A stretch of 64,000 nt of DNA from Pseudomarimonas salicorniae (GCF_023156535.1 NZ_JALNMH010000014.1:62001-126000), one strand, 5' to 3'; shown: positions 8,187-17,566, numbered from the stretch's first letter. A program made the numbers and translations. Notes: a model not told the origin generated them from the sequence alone.

Positions 8187-10072
8187 CGCTGCACCGCACC
8201 GAGTAGCGACTGGAAGAGGGTATCGGCGGCGTTGATCAGCTGCGCCGCCGCCTGGTAGGCCTGCTGGAAGCGCAGCAGGTTGGCGGCCTCCTCATCGAGG
8301 TTCACCCCCGATTCGGACTCCCGCACCTGCTGCAGTTGGGACTGGATTGCCTGCTGGCCCTGCAGCGAGAACTCGGCCCCGCGGGCCGCTCCGCCGATGC
8401 TCGAGACCATGCCCCTCAGGGTTTCGTTGAGCGAGCCGATCCCTCCGTTGAGGGCGAAGGCGTCATCGAGTTGGGCCAGTCGCAGCGCATTGGCGTTGTC
8501 GCTGGAGTTGGCGCCGGTGGGTCGCACGCTGAAGTTGTCGCCTGGCGAGGGCGGGGGCGCAAGACGCAGCTCCCAGCCGTTCACCGCGATCACGTCGCCG
8601 GGTGCCCAGGCGATCGGCGGGCCGGCATTGATCGTGTAGTTGTTGGCGTCGATGAAGACGATGTCGACCGGCGTGTTCAGGCCCGGGTCGTTGCGATCGG
8701 TGACGGTCAGCGCAGGCACCGAGTCGCCGACGTTCGCAACCGCCGCGCTGACCCGGACCGGCCCCGCTGCAGCAATGCCGCGCGGGTCATTCATGACCCG
8801 AGTGAGTCGTCCGGCTGCACCGGCGGTGGGCTGGACCAGGAAGGAGTCGCCGGCATTCGGCGCGCCGGACAGGACCAGGGACAGCCCATTGACCAGCAGC
8901 GGGTCGCCGGGGGCGCCGGTGCCGGTCATCGGCAGAGGTGCGCCGGTCAGGGCGTCGCGCGCACTGAAGCTCACGCCGTCGAAGTTCAGCTCGATATCGG
9001 CGCCGGTCAGCGCGCCGATGTCGGCGATGCTGGCGGTGAGGCTGCCGCTTCCGGTGTTGCCGAGGCCGGCCAGGGCGGGGATCGAGGGCTGTCCGAAGAT
9101 TGGCCCGCCGGGATTGCCGTACAGGTCCACGCCCTGGGCGTTCTGCTGGTTGACCAGGAAGGCAAGGCTGGTGGCCAGCAGGCCGACGCTGCGGCTGGTC
9201 GGATCGAGCACGTCGCGGCGGAAGTCGACCAGGCCGGAGATCTCACCGCCCAGCGATTCCTCGGGCAGGCGGATCGGGGCGCCCTGGCCCTGCAGCACGA
9301 TGTTCAGGCGCTGCGGCTGCAGCGGGTCGGGCTGGGTGGAGATGTCCAGCGAGCGGCTGCCGATCACCAGGGCCTGGCCGCCCAGGGTGAACACGTTGAG
9401 CGAGCCGTCCTCCTGCACCGTGGTCGTGATGCCGATCTGCCGGGTCAGCTTCTGCGCCAGCAGGTCGCGCTGGTCAAGCAGGTCGTTCGGGGGCTGGCCC
9501 CCGGCGGAGGCCCTCTGTCGGATGATCTCCTGATTGAGGCGGGCGATCTCGCGACTCAATCGGTTGGTCTCGAACGCAGCGGCCTCGAGTCGACCATTTA
9601 CCTCCAGTTCCAGCGAGTCCAGCTGGGTATCGAGGTAGCGGAAGCGGGTGGCCAGGGTCTCCGCGGAGGCGAGGTAGGACTCGCGGGCCGAGATCGAGGA
9701 CGGATTGGTCGAGATCGCCTGGGTGGCGTCGAAGAAGCCCGACCAGCTCTGGGTCAGGCTGGTGCCTGCATCGGTAAAGCTCGCATCGATCCGGTTCGAC
9801 AGCCGGGACAACTCGGTCAGCCGACCCAGTTCGGCGCCGGAGAACAGCAGACGACCGGCGTTGAAGTCGTCGACCAGGCGGCGCACGGTGTCAACCTGCA
9901 CGCCGGCGCCGGCGAAGCCCGCACCGCTCGGGGCGCCGATGCGGTTGGAGAGCTCCACCCGCTGGCGGCTGTAACCCTCGGTGCCGACATTGGCGACGTT
10001 GTGGCTGACCGTCGCCAAGGCGCGCTGGAAGGCGAGCAAGGCGGAGGTGCTGGTTCCCAGGATTCCGCTCAT
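8183..10072 (-). CDS. flgK: Flagellar hook-associated protein 1 FlgK
   Basis: FlgK (629 residues) forms the first hook-filament junction ring. The N-terminus MSGILGTSTSALLAFQRALATVS.. with the VSHNVANVGTEGYSRQRV motif is typical, as is the C-terminal segment NLLRFQQAYQAAAQLI. The middle (about 120-560) is the variable outer domain region. The gene starts 3 bases after the flgJ stop and overlaps flgL by 4 bases. No separate FliA promoter is visible before flgK, so it appears to be transcribed with the hook genes. Confidence 0.96.
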   Translation of the reverse strand: MSGILGTSTSALLAFQRALATVSHNVANVGTEGYSRQRVELSNRIGAPSGAGFAGAGVQVDTVRRLVDDFNAGRLLFSGAELGRLTELSRLSNRIDASFTDAGTSLTQSWSGFFDATQAISTNPSSISARESYLASAETLATRFRYLDTQLDSLELEVNGRLEAAAFETNRLSREIARLNQEIIRQRASAGGQPPNDLLDQRDLLAQKLTRQIGITTTVQEDGSLNVFTLGGQALVIGSRSLDISTQPDPLQPQRLNIVLQGQGAPIRLPEESLGGEISGLVDFRRDVLDPTSRSVGLLATSLAFLVNQQNAQGVDLYGNPGGPIFGQPSIPALAGLGNTGSGSLTASIADIGALTGADIELNFDGVSFSARDALTGAPLPMTGTGAPGDPLLVNGLSLVLSGAPNAGDSFLVQPTAGAAGRLTRVMNDPRGIAAAGPVRVSAAVANVGDSVPALTVTDRNDPGLNTPVDIVFIDANNYTINAGPPIAWAPGDVIAVNGWELRLAPPPSPGDNFSVRPTGANSSDNANALRLAQLDDAFALNGGIGSLNETLRGMVSSIGGAARGAEFSLQGQQAIQSQLQQVRESESGVNLDEEAANLLRFQQAYQAAAQLINAADTLFQSLLGAVQR

Positions 10073-10075
10073 GGC

Positions 10076-11086
10076 TTAGGCGCTCAGGGTGGCGGCGTCG
10101 AGGCGGGCCAGCGCACGGTCGAGGGTCGGGCCCTCGGCGATCGCGGCCACCTTGGCGGCGTAATGGGGGTCGGTGGCATAGCCGGCGCGCTGCAGCGCCT
10201 GGGCGAAGGCGCGGGTGTCGGACTGGCCGACCACCTTGGCGTAGCGCGGGGAGTTCTTCAGCAGTGCGACGTAGTCGGAAAAGCCATGTTCGGTGCTGCC
10301 GTAGGCGCGGAAGCTGGCCTGCTCGCCCACCTCACGGCCGTTGACGAATTCGCGCGTGGCGCGGGTCAGCGATTCGCCCTGCCAGCCTCCGCTGGCCTTG
10401 ATGCCGAACACGTTGTTGCTGGGCGTGCCGTCGGCGCGCCGCGGCAGGTGCTTGCCCCAACCGGTTTCGAGCGCTGCCTGGGCGAGGATGGCTCGCGGCG
10501 ACACGCCCAGTTCCGCGGCGGCGCGCTGCGCGTGCGGCCACATCTCGCGGACGAAATCCTCCGGGTTGCCCGGCACCGAACTGGCATAGGCGGTGGCCGG
10601 CGAACGGTCCAGGTCAGGGGTGCGCTGCAGGGCAGGGGAGGGCTCGTCGACCGCCAGCGCGCCGTGCGCCCTGGGATGGCCTTCGGCGGCGTCGATGCGC
10701 GAGATCGGGATTGGCTGCGCCAGCGTGGGGCGCAGCTGCTGCAGGGTCGGCTGGCGGGCGCGGTAGGCTTCCAGTCCATAGCTGGCCTGCGCTGCGGCAG
10801 CGGCGCCGTCCGCGGCCTGCGTCTCGCCCAGCGAGCGCCGGATCATCGGCTGCAGACCAAGACCCTTGCCCTTGGTGATGACATTGGCCAGCTCGCGGTC
10901 GTACAGGTCACGGAACTGCCCGGCGGCGCCCGGAAACATGGAATCGCCCATCGCCGACTGCCGCATCATGCCGATCATCATCTTGGCAAACTGGCTTTCG
11001 AGCTGGCGCGCGGCATTCGCGATCGACTCCGGCGAGTTGCCGGTGTCGACGGGACGCAGCGCGAGCGAGGCGGGGCGAAGTTCCAT
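10076..11086 (-). CDS. flgJ: Flagellar rod assembly protein / peptidoglycan hydrolase FlgJ
   Basis: FlgJ (336 residues) joins a rod-cap domain (about 1-100, with LESQFAKMMIGMMRQS and LANVITKGKGLGLQP) to a glucosaminidase-type muralytic domain (about 175-330). The second domain opens the murein for the rod in the periplasm. The catalytic glutamate is Glu207 in AQAALETGWGK; NNVFGIKA and YATDPHYA are further family motifs. A proline- and charge-rich linker (about 105-170) separates the halves. It lies 8 bases after flgI and 3 bases before flgK. Confidence 0.95.
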   Translation of the reverse strand: MELRPASLALRPVDTGNSPESIANAARQLESQFAKMMIGMMRQSAMGDSMFPGAAGQFRDLYDRELANVITKGKGLGLQPMIRRSLGETQAADGAAAAAQASYGLEAYRARQPTLQQLRPTLAQPIPISRIDAAEGHPRAHGALAVDEPSPALQRTPDLDRSPATAYASSVPGNPEDFVREMWPHAQRAAAELGVSPRAILAQAALETGWGKHLPRRADGTPSNNVFGIKASGGWQGESLTRATREFVNGREVGEQASFRAYGSTEHGFSDYVALLKNSPRYAKVVGQSDTRAFAQALQRAGYATDPHYAAKVAAIAEGPTLDRALARLDAATLSA

Positions 11087-11094
11087 GGCGATTC

Positions 11095-12468
11095 CTAGAT
11101 GACCTCCAGTTCGGCGCGCAGGGCGCCGGACTGCTTCAGGGCTTCGAGGATGGCGATCAGGTCGCCGGGCGCGGCGCCGACTTCGTTGACCGCGCGGACG
11201 ATCTCCTCCAGGGAGACGCCGCCACTGAACAGGAACATCCGACTCTGCTCCTGGACCGCCTCGATGTTGGTCTGCGGCGTGGCGACGGTCTGCCCGCCCG
11301 AGAAGGGGCCGGGCTGGCTGATGTTGGTGTTCTCGCTGATGGTGACGGTCAGCGAGCCGTGGGTGATCGCCGCTGGCAGCACCTTGACCAGGCCGCCCAT
11401 GACGATGGTCCCGGTGCGCGAGTTGACGATGACCTTGGCGCGCGCCTCGCCGGGGTTCACCTCGAGATTCTCTACCCGGGCCATGAAGGCGACGCGGGCG
11501 GTGACATCGGTCGGCGCGTTCACCGCGACGGTGACCGCGTCGAGGGCCCGGGCCGCGCCCTCGCCGAAGGTCTGGTTGAGGATGTTCACCAGGCGCGCCG
11601 CGGTGGTGAAGTCGGGCTGGTTGAGGTTCAGCATCAGCTCGCCGCCCTGGCCCAGCGGGGTCGGCAGGGAGCGCTCGACCATGGCGCCGTTGGGAATGCG
11701 GCCCGCGGAAGGCACGTTGACCGAGATCCGCGAACCATCATTGCCGGAGACGCCGAAGCCGCCGACCACCATGTTGCCCTGGGCGATGGCGTAGATCTGG
11801 CCATCGGCGCCCTTCAGCGGGGTCATCAGCAGCGTGCCGCCGCGCAGCGAGGCGGAGTTGCCGATCGAGGACACGGTGACATCGATCTGTTGTCCGGGCT
11901 TGGCGAAAGCCGGAAGCTCCGCATGCACCGCCACCGCGGCGACATTCTTCAGCTGCGGATTGACGTTGCTCGGCACGGTCACGCCCAGCTCGTTTAGCAT
12001 GTTGCGCAGGCTCTGCACGGTGAACGGCGCCTGGCTGGTCTGGTCGCCCGTACCGTCAAGGCCGACCACGAGGCCGTAGCCGACCAGCGGGTTGCCGCGC
12101 ACGCCGGCCACCGACGCCAGATCCTTAACGCGCTCGGCGTGGGCGGTGGTGACGACGACGCACAGCAGCAGGAACGCCAGGGCAATCCGCGAAGAACGCA
12201 AAGCGCGCGAAAGGCGCGGCGAGACCTTTGGCAGGGCGGAGCCTTCGCTCCTGCTCTTGCGAATCCCCACCGAGCGAAGCGAAGGCGCAGGCGGCGCAGC
12301 CGCCGTTGCCGCGAAGCGGCCGACCGAGCGCAGCGAAGGCGCAGGCGGCGCAGCCGCCGTTGCCGCGAAGCGGCCGACCGAGCGAAGCGAAGGCGCAGGC
12401 GGCGCAGCCGCCGTTGCCGCGAAGCGGCCGAATTCCGAATTCCGAATCCCGGCTTGAACGGCTCTCAT
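11095..12468 (-). CDS. flgI: Flagellar P-ring protein FlgI with an aberrant, repeat-encoded N-terminal extension
   Basis: FlgI forms the P ring around the rod in the peptidoglycan layer. From about residue 112 onward the protein is a normal FlgI ([20 protein letters not shown] ... [17 protein letters not shown]). A signal peptide core ([17 protein letters not shown]) sits just before it. In front of that core lie about 95 extra residues, including three copies of an 18-residue unit ([18 protein letters not shown]) encoded by the 54-bp tandem repeat at 12269-12430. The ATG at 12468 overlaps the flgH stop by 4 bases, the expected coupled start. Alternatives are GTG 12270 or a TTG beside the signal core, both without a good ribosome site. 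Confidence 0.9.
   Translation of the reverse strand: MRAVQAGIRNSEFGRFAATAAAPPAPSLRSVGRFAATAAAPPAPSLRSVGRFAATAAAPPAPSLRSVGIRKSRSEGSALPKVSPRLSRALRSSRIALAFLLLCVVVTTAHAERVKDLASVAGVRGNPLVGYGLVVGLDGTGDQTSQAPFTVQSLRNMLNELGVTVPSNVNPQLKNVAAVAVHAELPAFAKPGQQIDVTVSSIGNSASLRGGTLLMTPLKGADGQIYAIAQGNMVVGGFGVSGNDGSRISVNVPSAGRIPNGAMVERSLPTPLGQGGELMLNLNQPDFTTAARLVNILNQTFGEGAARALDAVTVAVNAPTDVTARVAFMARVENLEVNPGEARAKVIVNSRTGTIVMGGLVKVLPAAITHGSLTVTISENTNISQPGPFSGGQTVATPQTNIEAVQEQSRMFLFSGGVSLEEIVRAVNEVGAAPGDLIAILEALKQSGALRAELEVI
12269..12430. repeat. 54-bp tandem repeat, three copies, inside the 5' end of flgI
   Basis: Copies run 12269-12322, 12323-12376 and 12377-12430 and differ at only one base (gcgAagc versus gcgCagc). 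The length of 54 keeps the flgI frame open. Each unit contains the palindrome GGCGGC-TGC-GCCGCC. A heptamer run (ATTCGGA type) abuts it at 12431-12451, and CGCGAAGAACGCAAAGCGCG-type DNA, common in intergenic repeats, lies on the other side. Confidence 0.95.
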
Positions 12469-13130
12469 GGCATCACCACCGCGAAGAAGCGCGAGAGCCA
12501 GCTCTGCGCGTTGGCCTGGCCCATCTCACCGCGCCCGGTGTAGACGATGCGCGCATCGGCGACCCGCGAGGAGGGGATGGAGTTGTCCGGCTGGATGTCG
12601 GCCGGGCGGACGATGCCCTGGATCTGCACGACCTCGTCCGAGCGGTTCAGGCGCAGCAGCTTCTCGCCGCGCACCAGCAGGTTGCCATTGGGCAGCTTGT
12701 CGACCACGGTGACCGTCACGCTGCCGGTCAGGCTCATGCTCTTGTTGGAGGAGCCGGCGCCGGAAAAGGTGTTGTCCGACCCGATCGAGGTGGTCAGCGG
12801 GTTGCGGCCGTTGATGGTGACCGGCGCGCCGAGCACGTTCGGCGCCGCCATCTCCAGCTCGGTGGAGCGCGAGGTGTTGGTGGTCGAGCTGGTCTGGGCG
12901 ACGGTGCGCTCGGACAGGGTGATGGTGATCAGGTCGCCCGGGAACCGCGCGCGCTGATCGGAAAACAGCGCCAGGCCGCCGCTGCCCTCACGATAAATGG
13001 CCCCGTCCGTGGCCGGCGCCGGGCGCGGAATCGCGCTGGCCGATAGCGGCGAGAACGCCGGATCGGGTCTGGGCGCCGCTGCGCAGCCGGCGAGGGCGAG
13101 CAGGAGGGCGATGAGGAGGGGTCGGGTCAT
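12465..13130 (-). CDS. flgH: Flagellar L-ring lipoprotein FlgH
   Basis: FlgH (221 residues) builds the L ring in the outer membrane. A lipoprotein signal is clear: [16 protein letters not shown], with lipobox LAGC and the modified Cys at 16. Family motifs include [23 protein letters not shown] and [16 protein letters not shown], and the end [12 protein letters not shown]. The ATG at 13130 lies 11 bases after the flgG stop. A longer in-frame reading across flgG is an artefact. The stop overlaps the flgI ATG. Confidence 0.96.
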   Translation of the reverse strand: MTRPLLIALLLALAGCAAAPRPDPAFSPLSASAIPRPAPATDGAIYREGSGGLALFSDQRARFPGDLITITLSERTVAQTSSTTNTSRSTELEMAAPNVLGAPVTINGRNPLTTSIGSDNTFSGAGSSNKSMSLTGSVTVTVVDKLPNGNLLVRGEKLLRLNRSDEVVQIQGIVRPADIQPDNSIPSSRVADARIVYTGRGEMGQANAQSWLSRFFAVVMP

Positions 13131-13141
13131 GGCGTAGCGCC

Positions 13142-13927
13142 TTAGGTGTTCTGGTTCAGGAAGGCCAGCATCTGGTCGGTGGTCGAGATCGCCTTGGCGT
13201 TCATCTCGTAGGCACGCTGGGTCTCGATCATGTTCACCAGCTCCTCGACCACATTGACGTTGGAGCTCTCCAGCATTCCCTGGACCAGGGTGCCGAGGCC
13301 GTTGACGCCGGCCGTGCCCTGGGTGGCCGGTCCGCTGGCTGCGGTTTCGAGAAACAGGTTCTCGCCCTTGGCCTGCAGGCCGGCCGGATTGATGAAGTCG
13401 GTCAGGGTGATGTTGCCCACCTGGACCGGCGCCGCCTGGCCGGCGACCGTCACGCTCACCGTGCCGTCGACGCCGATGGTGACGCTCTGCGCGCCGTCCG
13501 GAATATTGATGCCCGGCTGCAGCGGATAGCCCGAGTTGGTCACCATCTCGCCGTTGGCGTTGATCTGGAAACTGCCGTCGCGCGAGTAGGCGGTGCTGCC
13601 GTCGGGCAGCAGCACTTCGAAAAAGCCGCGGCCATTGATGGCGATGTCCAGCGCGTTGTCGGTGCGCAGAAGGCCACCCTGGGCGAAGGACTTCTCGGTG
13701 GACACCACGCGCACGCCGGTGCCGGTCATCAGGCCGGAGGGCAGCTGGTTCTGCTGGGTGTTGTTGCCGCCGGGCTGGCGGATGTTCTGGTAGAGCAGGT
13801 CCTCGAAACTCGCCCGCGAGCGCTTGAACCCGGTCGTGTTGACGTTGGCCAGGTTGTTCGAGACCACCGACATGCGCGTTTGCTGCGCGTCCAGTCCGGT
13901 CTTGGCGATCCACAGTGCGGGGTACAT
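13142..13927 (-). CDS. flgG: Flagellar distal rod protein FlgG
   Basis: FlgG (261 residues, the standard length) forms the distal rod. It shows the rod/hook signature at the N-terminus ([20 protein letters not shown] and [16 protein letters not shown]) and the C-terminal helix ([16 protein letters not shown]). The central segment [14 protein letters not shown] is typical. It sits 19 bases after flgF and 11 bases before flgH, in the order expected for a rod operon. Confidence 0.97.
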   Translation of the reverse strand: MYPALWIAKTGLDAQQTRMSVVSNNLANVNTTGFKRSRASFEDLLYQNIRQPGGNNTQQNQLPSGLMTGTGVRVVSTEKSFAQGGLLRTDNALDIAINGRGFFEVLLPDGSTAYSRDGSFQINANGEMVTNSGYPLQPGINIPDGAQSVTIGVDGTVSVTVAGQAAPVQVGNITLTDFINPAGLQAKGENLFLETAASGPATQGTAGVNGLGTLVQGMLESSNVNVVEELVNMIETQRAYEMNAKAISTTDQMLAFLNQNT

Positions 13928-13946
13928 GGCTTGCTCCTCTTGCGCG

Positions 13947-14690
13947 TTACGACAGGCGCATCAGCGATGCGGAGAGACGCGCGTTCTCTTCGGTGGACTT
14001 CATCAGCTTCACCTGGGCCTCGAACTGGCGCTGCAGCTCGATCATGTGAACCAGGGAACCGGCGGCGCTGACATTGCTGCCTTCGAGCGCGCCCGAGGTC
14101 AGCGACACGCCGACCGCCGGCAATGGGGCCGGGGCGTCGGCCGGCTGCCGGAACAGGCCGTCCGGGCCGCGCGTGAGCTGGGCCTGGTCCGGGCGGACCA
14201 GCTTGAGCCGGCCGACCTCGGCCAGCGTCTGCGGGGTCTGGCCCTCGGGGACGATGCTGATGCCGCCGTCGGCGCCGATCAGCAGTTTCTCCCGCGGCGG
14301 CACACTGACCGGACCATTGGGACCCAGCACAGGACGGCCGCTGGCCGTAGTCAGCTGGCCATTGGCCCCGAGGCGCAGTTCGCCGGCGCGGGTGTAGGCC
14401 TCCTGCCCGGCGTCATCCAGCACCGCCAGCCAGACGCCCTCATGCAGGGCCACGTCCAGTTCGTTGCCGGTGTTCTGCAGCGGGCCCGTGCTGGCATCGA
14501 AGCCGACCTTGGCCTCACGCACGTCGAACCGGGTAGGCAGGCCGCGTCCGGGCACCTGGAACTGCTCGGTGTGCACCAGCTCGGCCTTGAAGCCGTTGGT
14601 GCTGACGTTGGCCAGGTTGTGCGCGACGGCGCTTTGCGCGCGCATCAGCGCCGAAGCGCCGGTCATCGCGGTGTACAGGGCCTTGTCCAT
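13947..14690 (-). CDS. flgF: Flagellar proximal rod protein FlgF
   Basis: FlgF (247 residues) is a proximal rod subunit. The start [20 protein letters not shown] followed by the [18 protein letters not shown] motif, and the C-terminal [17 protein letters not shown], identify the family. It is the first gene behind the sigma-54 promoter at 14745-14760, so flgF-G-H-I-J-K-L can be transcribed independently of flgB-E. Its leader contains a perfect 8-bp hairpin. Confidence 0.96.
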   Translation of the reverse strand: MDKALYTAMTGASALMRAQSAVAHNLANVSTNGFKAELVHTEQFQVPGRGLPTRFDVREAKVGFDASTGPLQNTGNELDVALHEGVWLAVLDDAGQEAYTRAGELRLGANGQLTTASGRPVLGPNGPVSVPPREKLLIGADGGISIVPEGQTPQTLAEVGRLKLVRPDQAQLTRGPDGLFRQPADAPAPLPAVGVSLTSGALEGSNVSAAGSLVHMIELQRQFEAQVKLMKSTEENARLSASLMRLS

Positions 14691-14711
14691 GCTGCGGGCT
14701 CCGGGGTGGCC

Positions 14712-14731
14712 GGCGCCGGTTATCCGGCGCC
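14712..14731. other. Perfect hairpin in the flgF leader
   Basis: GGCGCCGG and CCGGCGCC are paired around a TTAT loop. The hairpin lies just downstream of the predicted start point of the flgF RpoN promoter and 22 bases before the flgF ATG. It could end transcripts coming from flgE, stabilise the flgF message, or both. No T-run follows in either direction. Confidence 0.7.
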
Positions 14732-14744
14732 CTGGGGTGACTCA

Positions 14745-14760
14745 AGCAACCGCCGTGCCA
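14745..14760 (-). promoter_or_regulatory. RpoN (sigma-54) promoter of flgF operon
   Basis: The leftward strand reads TGGCACGGCGGTTGCT, a perfect match to TGGCAYR-N4-TTGCW with the GG/GC elements at -24/-12 spacing. It lies in the 79-base gap between flgE and flgF. Confidence 0.92.
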
Positions 14761-14769
14761 TCCTTGGCA

Positions 14770-15990
14770 TCAGCGGATATTGATGACCGTCTGGGTGACC
14801 TGATCCTGGGTCGAGATCATCTGGGCGTTGGCCTGGAAGTTGCGCTGCGCGGTGATCATGTTCACCAGCTGCGCGGTCAGGTCGACGTTGGAGGCCTCCA
14901 GCGCGCCGCTCTGGGTCAGGCCGAAGGAGCCGCTGCCGGCCGTGCCGAGCAGCGGCTGACCGGATTCGAAGCTCTCGCCCCAGACGTTGTCACCCAGTTC
15001 CTGCAGGCCCTGGGGATTGGCGAAGCTGGCCAGCACCAGCTGGCCCAGCGGTTGCGACTGACCGTTGGTGAAGCGGGCGAAGACCACGCCGGTGGGTGAG
15101 GTTTCGATGCCGGTCAGGCGGCCGGTCGTGAAGCCGTTCTGCGACAGTTCGCTGACCGAGAACGCATCGCCATACTGCGTGGAGCTGGCAAGGTCCAGGG
15201 TGATATCCAGGTCGGCCGCGCCATTCATCGGGTCGTAGGTCGGCAGGGTGAGCGTGCCGCCGGCGGGGTTCACCAGGGTGCCGGTCTCGCTGTAGGTCAC
15301 GGTGTTGGGCCCGCCGACCGCATTGCCGTCGACATAGGCATAGGCCTGCCACTCGTTCTCGGTCGCGGTGCGGACGAAGTACAGGGTGGCGACATGGGCC
15401 GCGCCCAGCGAGTCATAGACGGTCAGCGAGGTGGTGTGGTTGTAGCTGCGCGGATCGGTCGGATCGAAGGTGGCATTCACCGGTGGGGTGGCGTTGGCGG
15501 GCAGGTTGAGACCAAGGCCGATGTCGGTGGTCGCCTGGGGCGCGGCGTCGCCGATCGCCACCTGCAGGTCCTGCAGTCGGCCGGTATCAAAGGTATTGGT
15601 GCCGGCGATCGGCGGAAACACCTGCACCCGGTGCCCGGCAGGGTTGACCACGAATCCATCGCGGTCGGCCTGGAAGTTTCCGGCCCTTGAGTAGACTGCG
15701 GCGCCGTTGTCGGACAGGCGGAAGAAACCGCCGCCCGAGATGGCGATGTCGAGGCCGTTCTCGGTGAATTCGATGCTGCCCTGGCTGAACTGCTGGGCGA
15801 TGGCGGCAGTGCGCACGCCACTGCCGATCGCGGTCCGCGACAGGCCGAAGGTCGAGGTCGCGAAGACTTCCGAGAACTCGGCGCGCGAGCCCTTGAAGCC
15901 GACGGTGGCGACGTTTGCGATGTTGTGTGAAGTGACGTTGAGGTCGGCGGCGGCCGCATTCAGGCCGGACAGCGCGGTACGGAAGGTCAT
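14770..15990 (-). CDS. flgE: Flagellar hook protein FlgE
   Basis: FlgE (406 residues) is the hook subunit, exported through the rod. Typical are the start MTFRTALSGLNAAAADLNVT, the motif SHNIANVATVGFKGSRAEF, the segment GLDIAISGGGFFRL and the C-terminal MITAQRNFQANAQMIS. The length is near the usual 400. It follows flgD by 21 bases and probably ends the flgB-C-D-E unit, because a new RpoN promoter starts in the gap after it. Confidence 0.97.
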   Translation of the reverse strand: MTFRTALSGLNAAAADLNVTSHNIANVATVGFKGSRAEFSEVFATSTFGLSRTAIGSGVRTAAIAQQFSQGSIEFTENGLDIAISGGGFFRLSDNGAAVYSRAGNFQADRDGFVVNPAGHRVQVFPPIAGTNTFDTGRLQDLQVAIGDAAPQATTDIGLGLNLPANATPPVNATFDPTDPRSYNHTTSLTVYDSLGAAHVATLYFVRTATENEWQAYAYVDGNAVGGPNTVTYSETGTLVNPAGGTLTLPTYDPMNGAADLDITLDLASSTQYGDAFSVSELSQNGFTTGRLTGIETSPTGVVFARFTNGQSQPLGQLVLASFANPQGLQELGDNVWGESFESGQPLLGTAGSGSFGLTQSGALEASNVDLTAQLVNMITAQRNFQANAQMISTQDQVTQTVINIR

Positions 15991-16011
15991 GGTTTGATCC
16001 TCGTGGGTGTA

Positions 16012-16665
16012 TCAGCCGATCCGGCGAACGGCGGCGAAGGGGATGGATCCACCGCCGACCAGATTCAGGATCAGGCCGCCGGGGCTGAAGGAGACGCTCT
16101 CGATGCGGGCCTCCACCTGGGTCTCCAGGGCGATGGAGGTGTTGTTCTGGTTCATCCGTGCGGAGATGCGGTAGACGCCGGCAGGTGCCTGCTCACCGGC
16201 GTCGGTGATCCCGTCCCAGTTCAGGGGCAGCTTGCCGGGGCCGTTGGCCTCGACGGTCATGCGCCTGACCACCTCGCCGCTGGCATTGGTGATCTCGACC
16301 TCGACGCGGCCGGTCGCCGGTGCCTGGGTCTCGCCGCGCAGACTGCCGCCTTCGGCAAGCTGGAAGGTGCTGCTCGAAACCATGGCCGTGCGGTCGATCA
16401 GGCTGGCCGCCTGCAGCGCCTGGTCGTCGAGCTGGGCACTTGCGAACGAATTGAAGCTGCTCTGCAGGCCCTGGATGCCCTGCACCGTGGAGAACTGGGC
16501 GAGCTGGCCGAGGAACTGGTTGCTGTCCAGCGGCTTGAGCGGATCCTGGTTGCGCAGCTGCTCGGTCATCAGGCGCAGGAAGTCGGCCTGGCCGAGGTCA
16601 CGCTGGTCGGTCTTGGCGCGCTTCTGGTTGCCGATGAAATCAACGGCGGTGGGAACGATCTGCAT
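16012..16665 (-). CDS. flgD: Flagellar hook capping protein FlgD
   Basis: FlgD (217 residues) is the scaffold cap that directs FlgE assembly and is discarded afterwards. The N-terminal core holds DFLRLMTEQLRNQDPLKP and NQFLGQLAQFSTVQGI, the best conserved part of the family. The C-terminal half is the Tudor/FN3-like domain (VEVEITNASGEVVRRM, then LNWDGITDAGEQAPAGVYRI). It starts 11 bases after the flgC stop and precedes flgE. Confidence 0.96.
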   Translation of the reverse strand: MQIVPTAVDFIGNQKRAKTDQRDLGQADFLRLMTEQLRNQDPLKPLDSNQFLGQLAQFSTVQGIQGLQSSFNSFASAQLDDQALQAASLIDRTAMVSSSTFQLAEGGSLRGETQAPATGRVEVEITNASGEVVRRMTVEANGPGKLPLNWDGITDAGEQAPAGVYRISARMNQNNTSIALETQVEARIESVSFSPGGLILNLVGGGSIPFAAVRRIG

Positions 16666-16676
16666 CAGCGGGCTCC

Positions 16677-17081
16677 TCAGCGGCCGATATTGATGGTGGC
16701 AAGCGCCAATTCCTTGGCGGTGTTGAGCATCTCGACGTTGGCCTGGTAGCTGCGCGCGGCGGAGATCATGTTGACCATCTGCGCCACCGCATCGATGTTC
16801 GGGGCATAGACGTAGCCTTCGGGGTCGGCCAGAGGATGGCCCGGCTCGTAGCGCTTGATCGGCGCGGCGGCAGACTCGGCAACGCCGGTCACGCGCACGC
16901 CCTGGATCGCCGGGTCCTGCCCCACCGCAACCGACTGGAACACCGGATCGCGTTGCCGGTAGACGTCCTTGGGGTCGGTCGCCACGGTTTCGGCGTTGGC
17001 CAGATTGCTGGCGACGGTATTCAGTCGGGTCGACTGCGCGTGCATGGCGCTGCCGACCAGCTGGAAGATGGTCATCGACAT
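16677..17081 (-). CDS. flgC: Flagellar proximal rod protein FlgC
   Basis: FlgC (134 residues, normal length) is a proximal rod subunit. It has the family start (IFQLVGSAMHAQSTRLNTVA, then SNLANAET) and the C-terminal AQMVNMISAARSYQANVEML. A GAGGA ribosome site precedes the ATG at 17081; a second in-frame ATG lies two codons later. It lies 10 bases after flgB. Confidence 0.96.
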   Translation of the reverse strand: MSMTIFQLVGSAMHAQSTRLNTVASNLANAETVATDPKDVYRQRDPVFQSVAVGQDPAIQGVRVTGVAESAAAPIKRYEPGHPLADPEGYVYAPNIDAVAQMVNMISAARSYQANVEMLNTAKELALATINIGR

Positions 17082-17091
17082 GGCGTCCTCC

Positions 17092-17517
17092 CTACTGGCC
17101 GGTGATGGCCAGCATCAGCGAGCGGGCCCTGCCCTCGAACATGTTCAGGGTCACCCGGTACTCGAGCGCGGCCTTGGCAAAGGCGGCGTGCTCCAGCTGG
17201 CTGTCGACGGTGTTGCCGTCGAGCGCCGGCTGCATCTCATCGCGCTGGAAGCGGGCCAGGCGCCCGATCTCGGCGACGTCGGGCGGGGCGCTTCCGGGCT
17301 GGCTGGCGCTGGGCGCCATCTCCAGCTGATCACCCAGCGGCGCGGCGCCGGGAAGGTTCGAGGCGTGCCGCAGGGCGGTGGCGAAGTCGAGGTCCTGGGC
17401 CTTGTAGCCCGGGGTGTCGACGTTGGCGATGTTGCTTGCGATCAGATCCAGGCGCTGCTGGCGCAGGCTCAGGGCATTGGCGTGGATGCCGAAGATCGTC
17501 GAAGTGATGTCGGCCAT
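17092..17517 (-). CDS. flgB: Flagellar proximal rod protein FlgB
   Basis: FlgB (141 residues) is a proximal rod subunit. The start MADITSTIFGIHANALSLRQ at ATG 17517 has a CCAGGAGG ribosome site; a longer in-frame start at 17562 would overlap the RpoN promoter and can be rejected. The motif ASNIANVDTPGYKAQDLDF is diagnostic. It is the first gene of the leftward hook/rod operon. Confidence 0.96.
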   Translation of the reverse strand: MADITSTIFGIHANALSLRQQRLDLIASNIANVDTPGYKAQDLDFATALRHASNLPGAAPLGDQLEMAPSASQPGSAPPDVAEIGRLARFQRDEMQPALDGNTVDSQLEHAAFAKAALEYRVTLNMFEGRARSLMLAITGQ

Positions 17518-17550
17518 GGCGGCCTCCTGGCGGTTTTCCGCCGGGAAGAC

Positions 17551-17566
17551 AGCAAGAGCCATGCCA
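17551..17566 (-). promoter_or_regulatory. RpoN (sigma-54) promoter of flgB operon
   Basis: The leftward strand reads TGGCATGGCTCTTGCT, fitting TGGCAYR-N4-TTGCW at every fixed position. It lies 34 bases before the flgB ATG, leaving a leader of roughly 20-25 bases that contains the ribosome site. Confidence 0.93.

Noticed and set aside
6918-8258. A 446-codon + strand frame over flgL
   Set aside because: Antisense shadow; the flgL reading has family motifs, correct start and coupling to flgK.
8336-11098. A 920-codon open frame on the + strand
   Set aside because: It lies antisense to flgK and flgJ, has extreme Gly/Arg/Ala composition and no domain; it is a GC-rich shadow of the real genes.
12269-12430. 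Possible CRISPR array
   Set aside because: The 54-bp units are contiguous, without spacers, and no cas genes are nearby; it is a tandem repeat.
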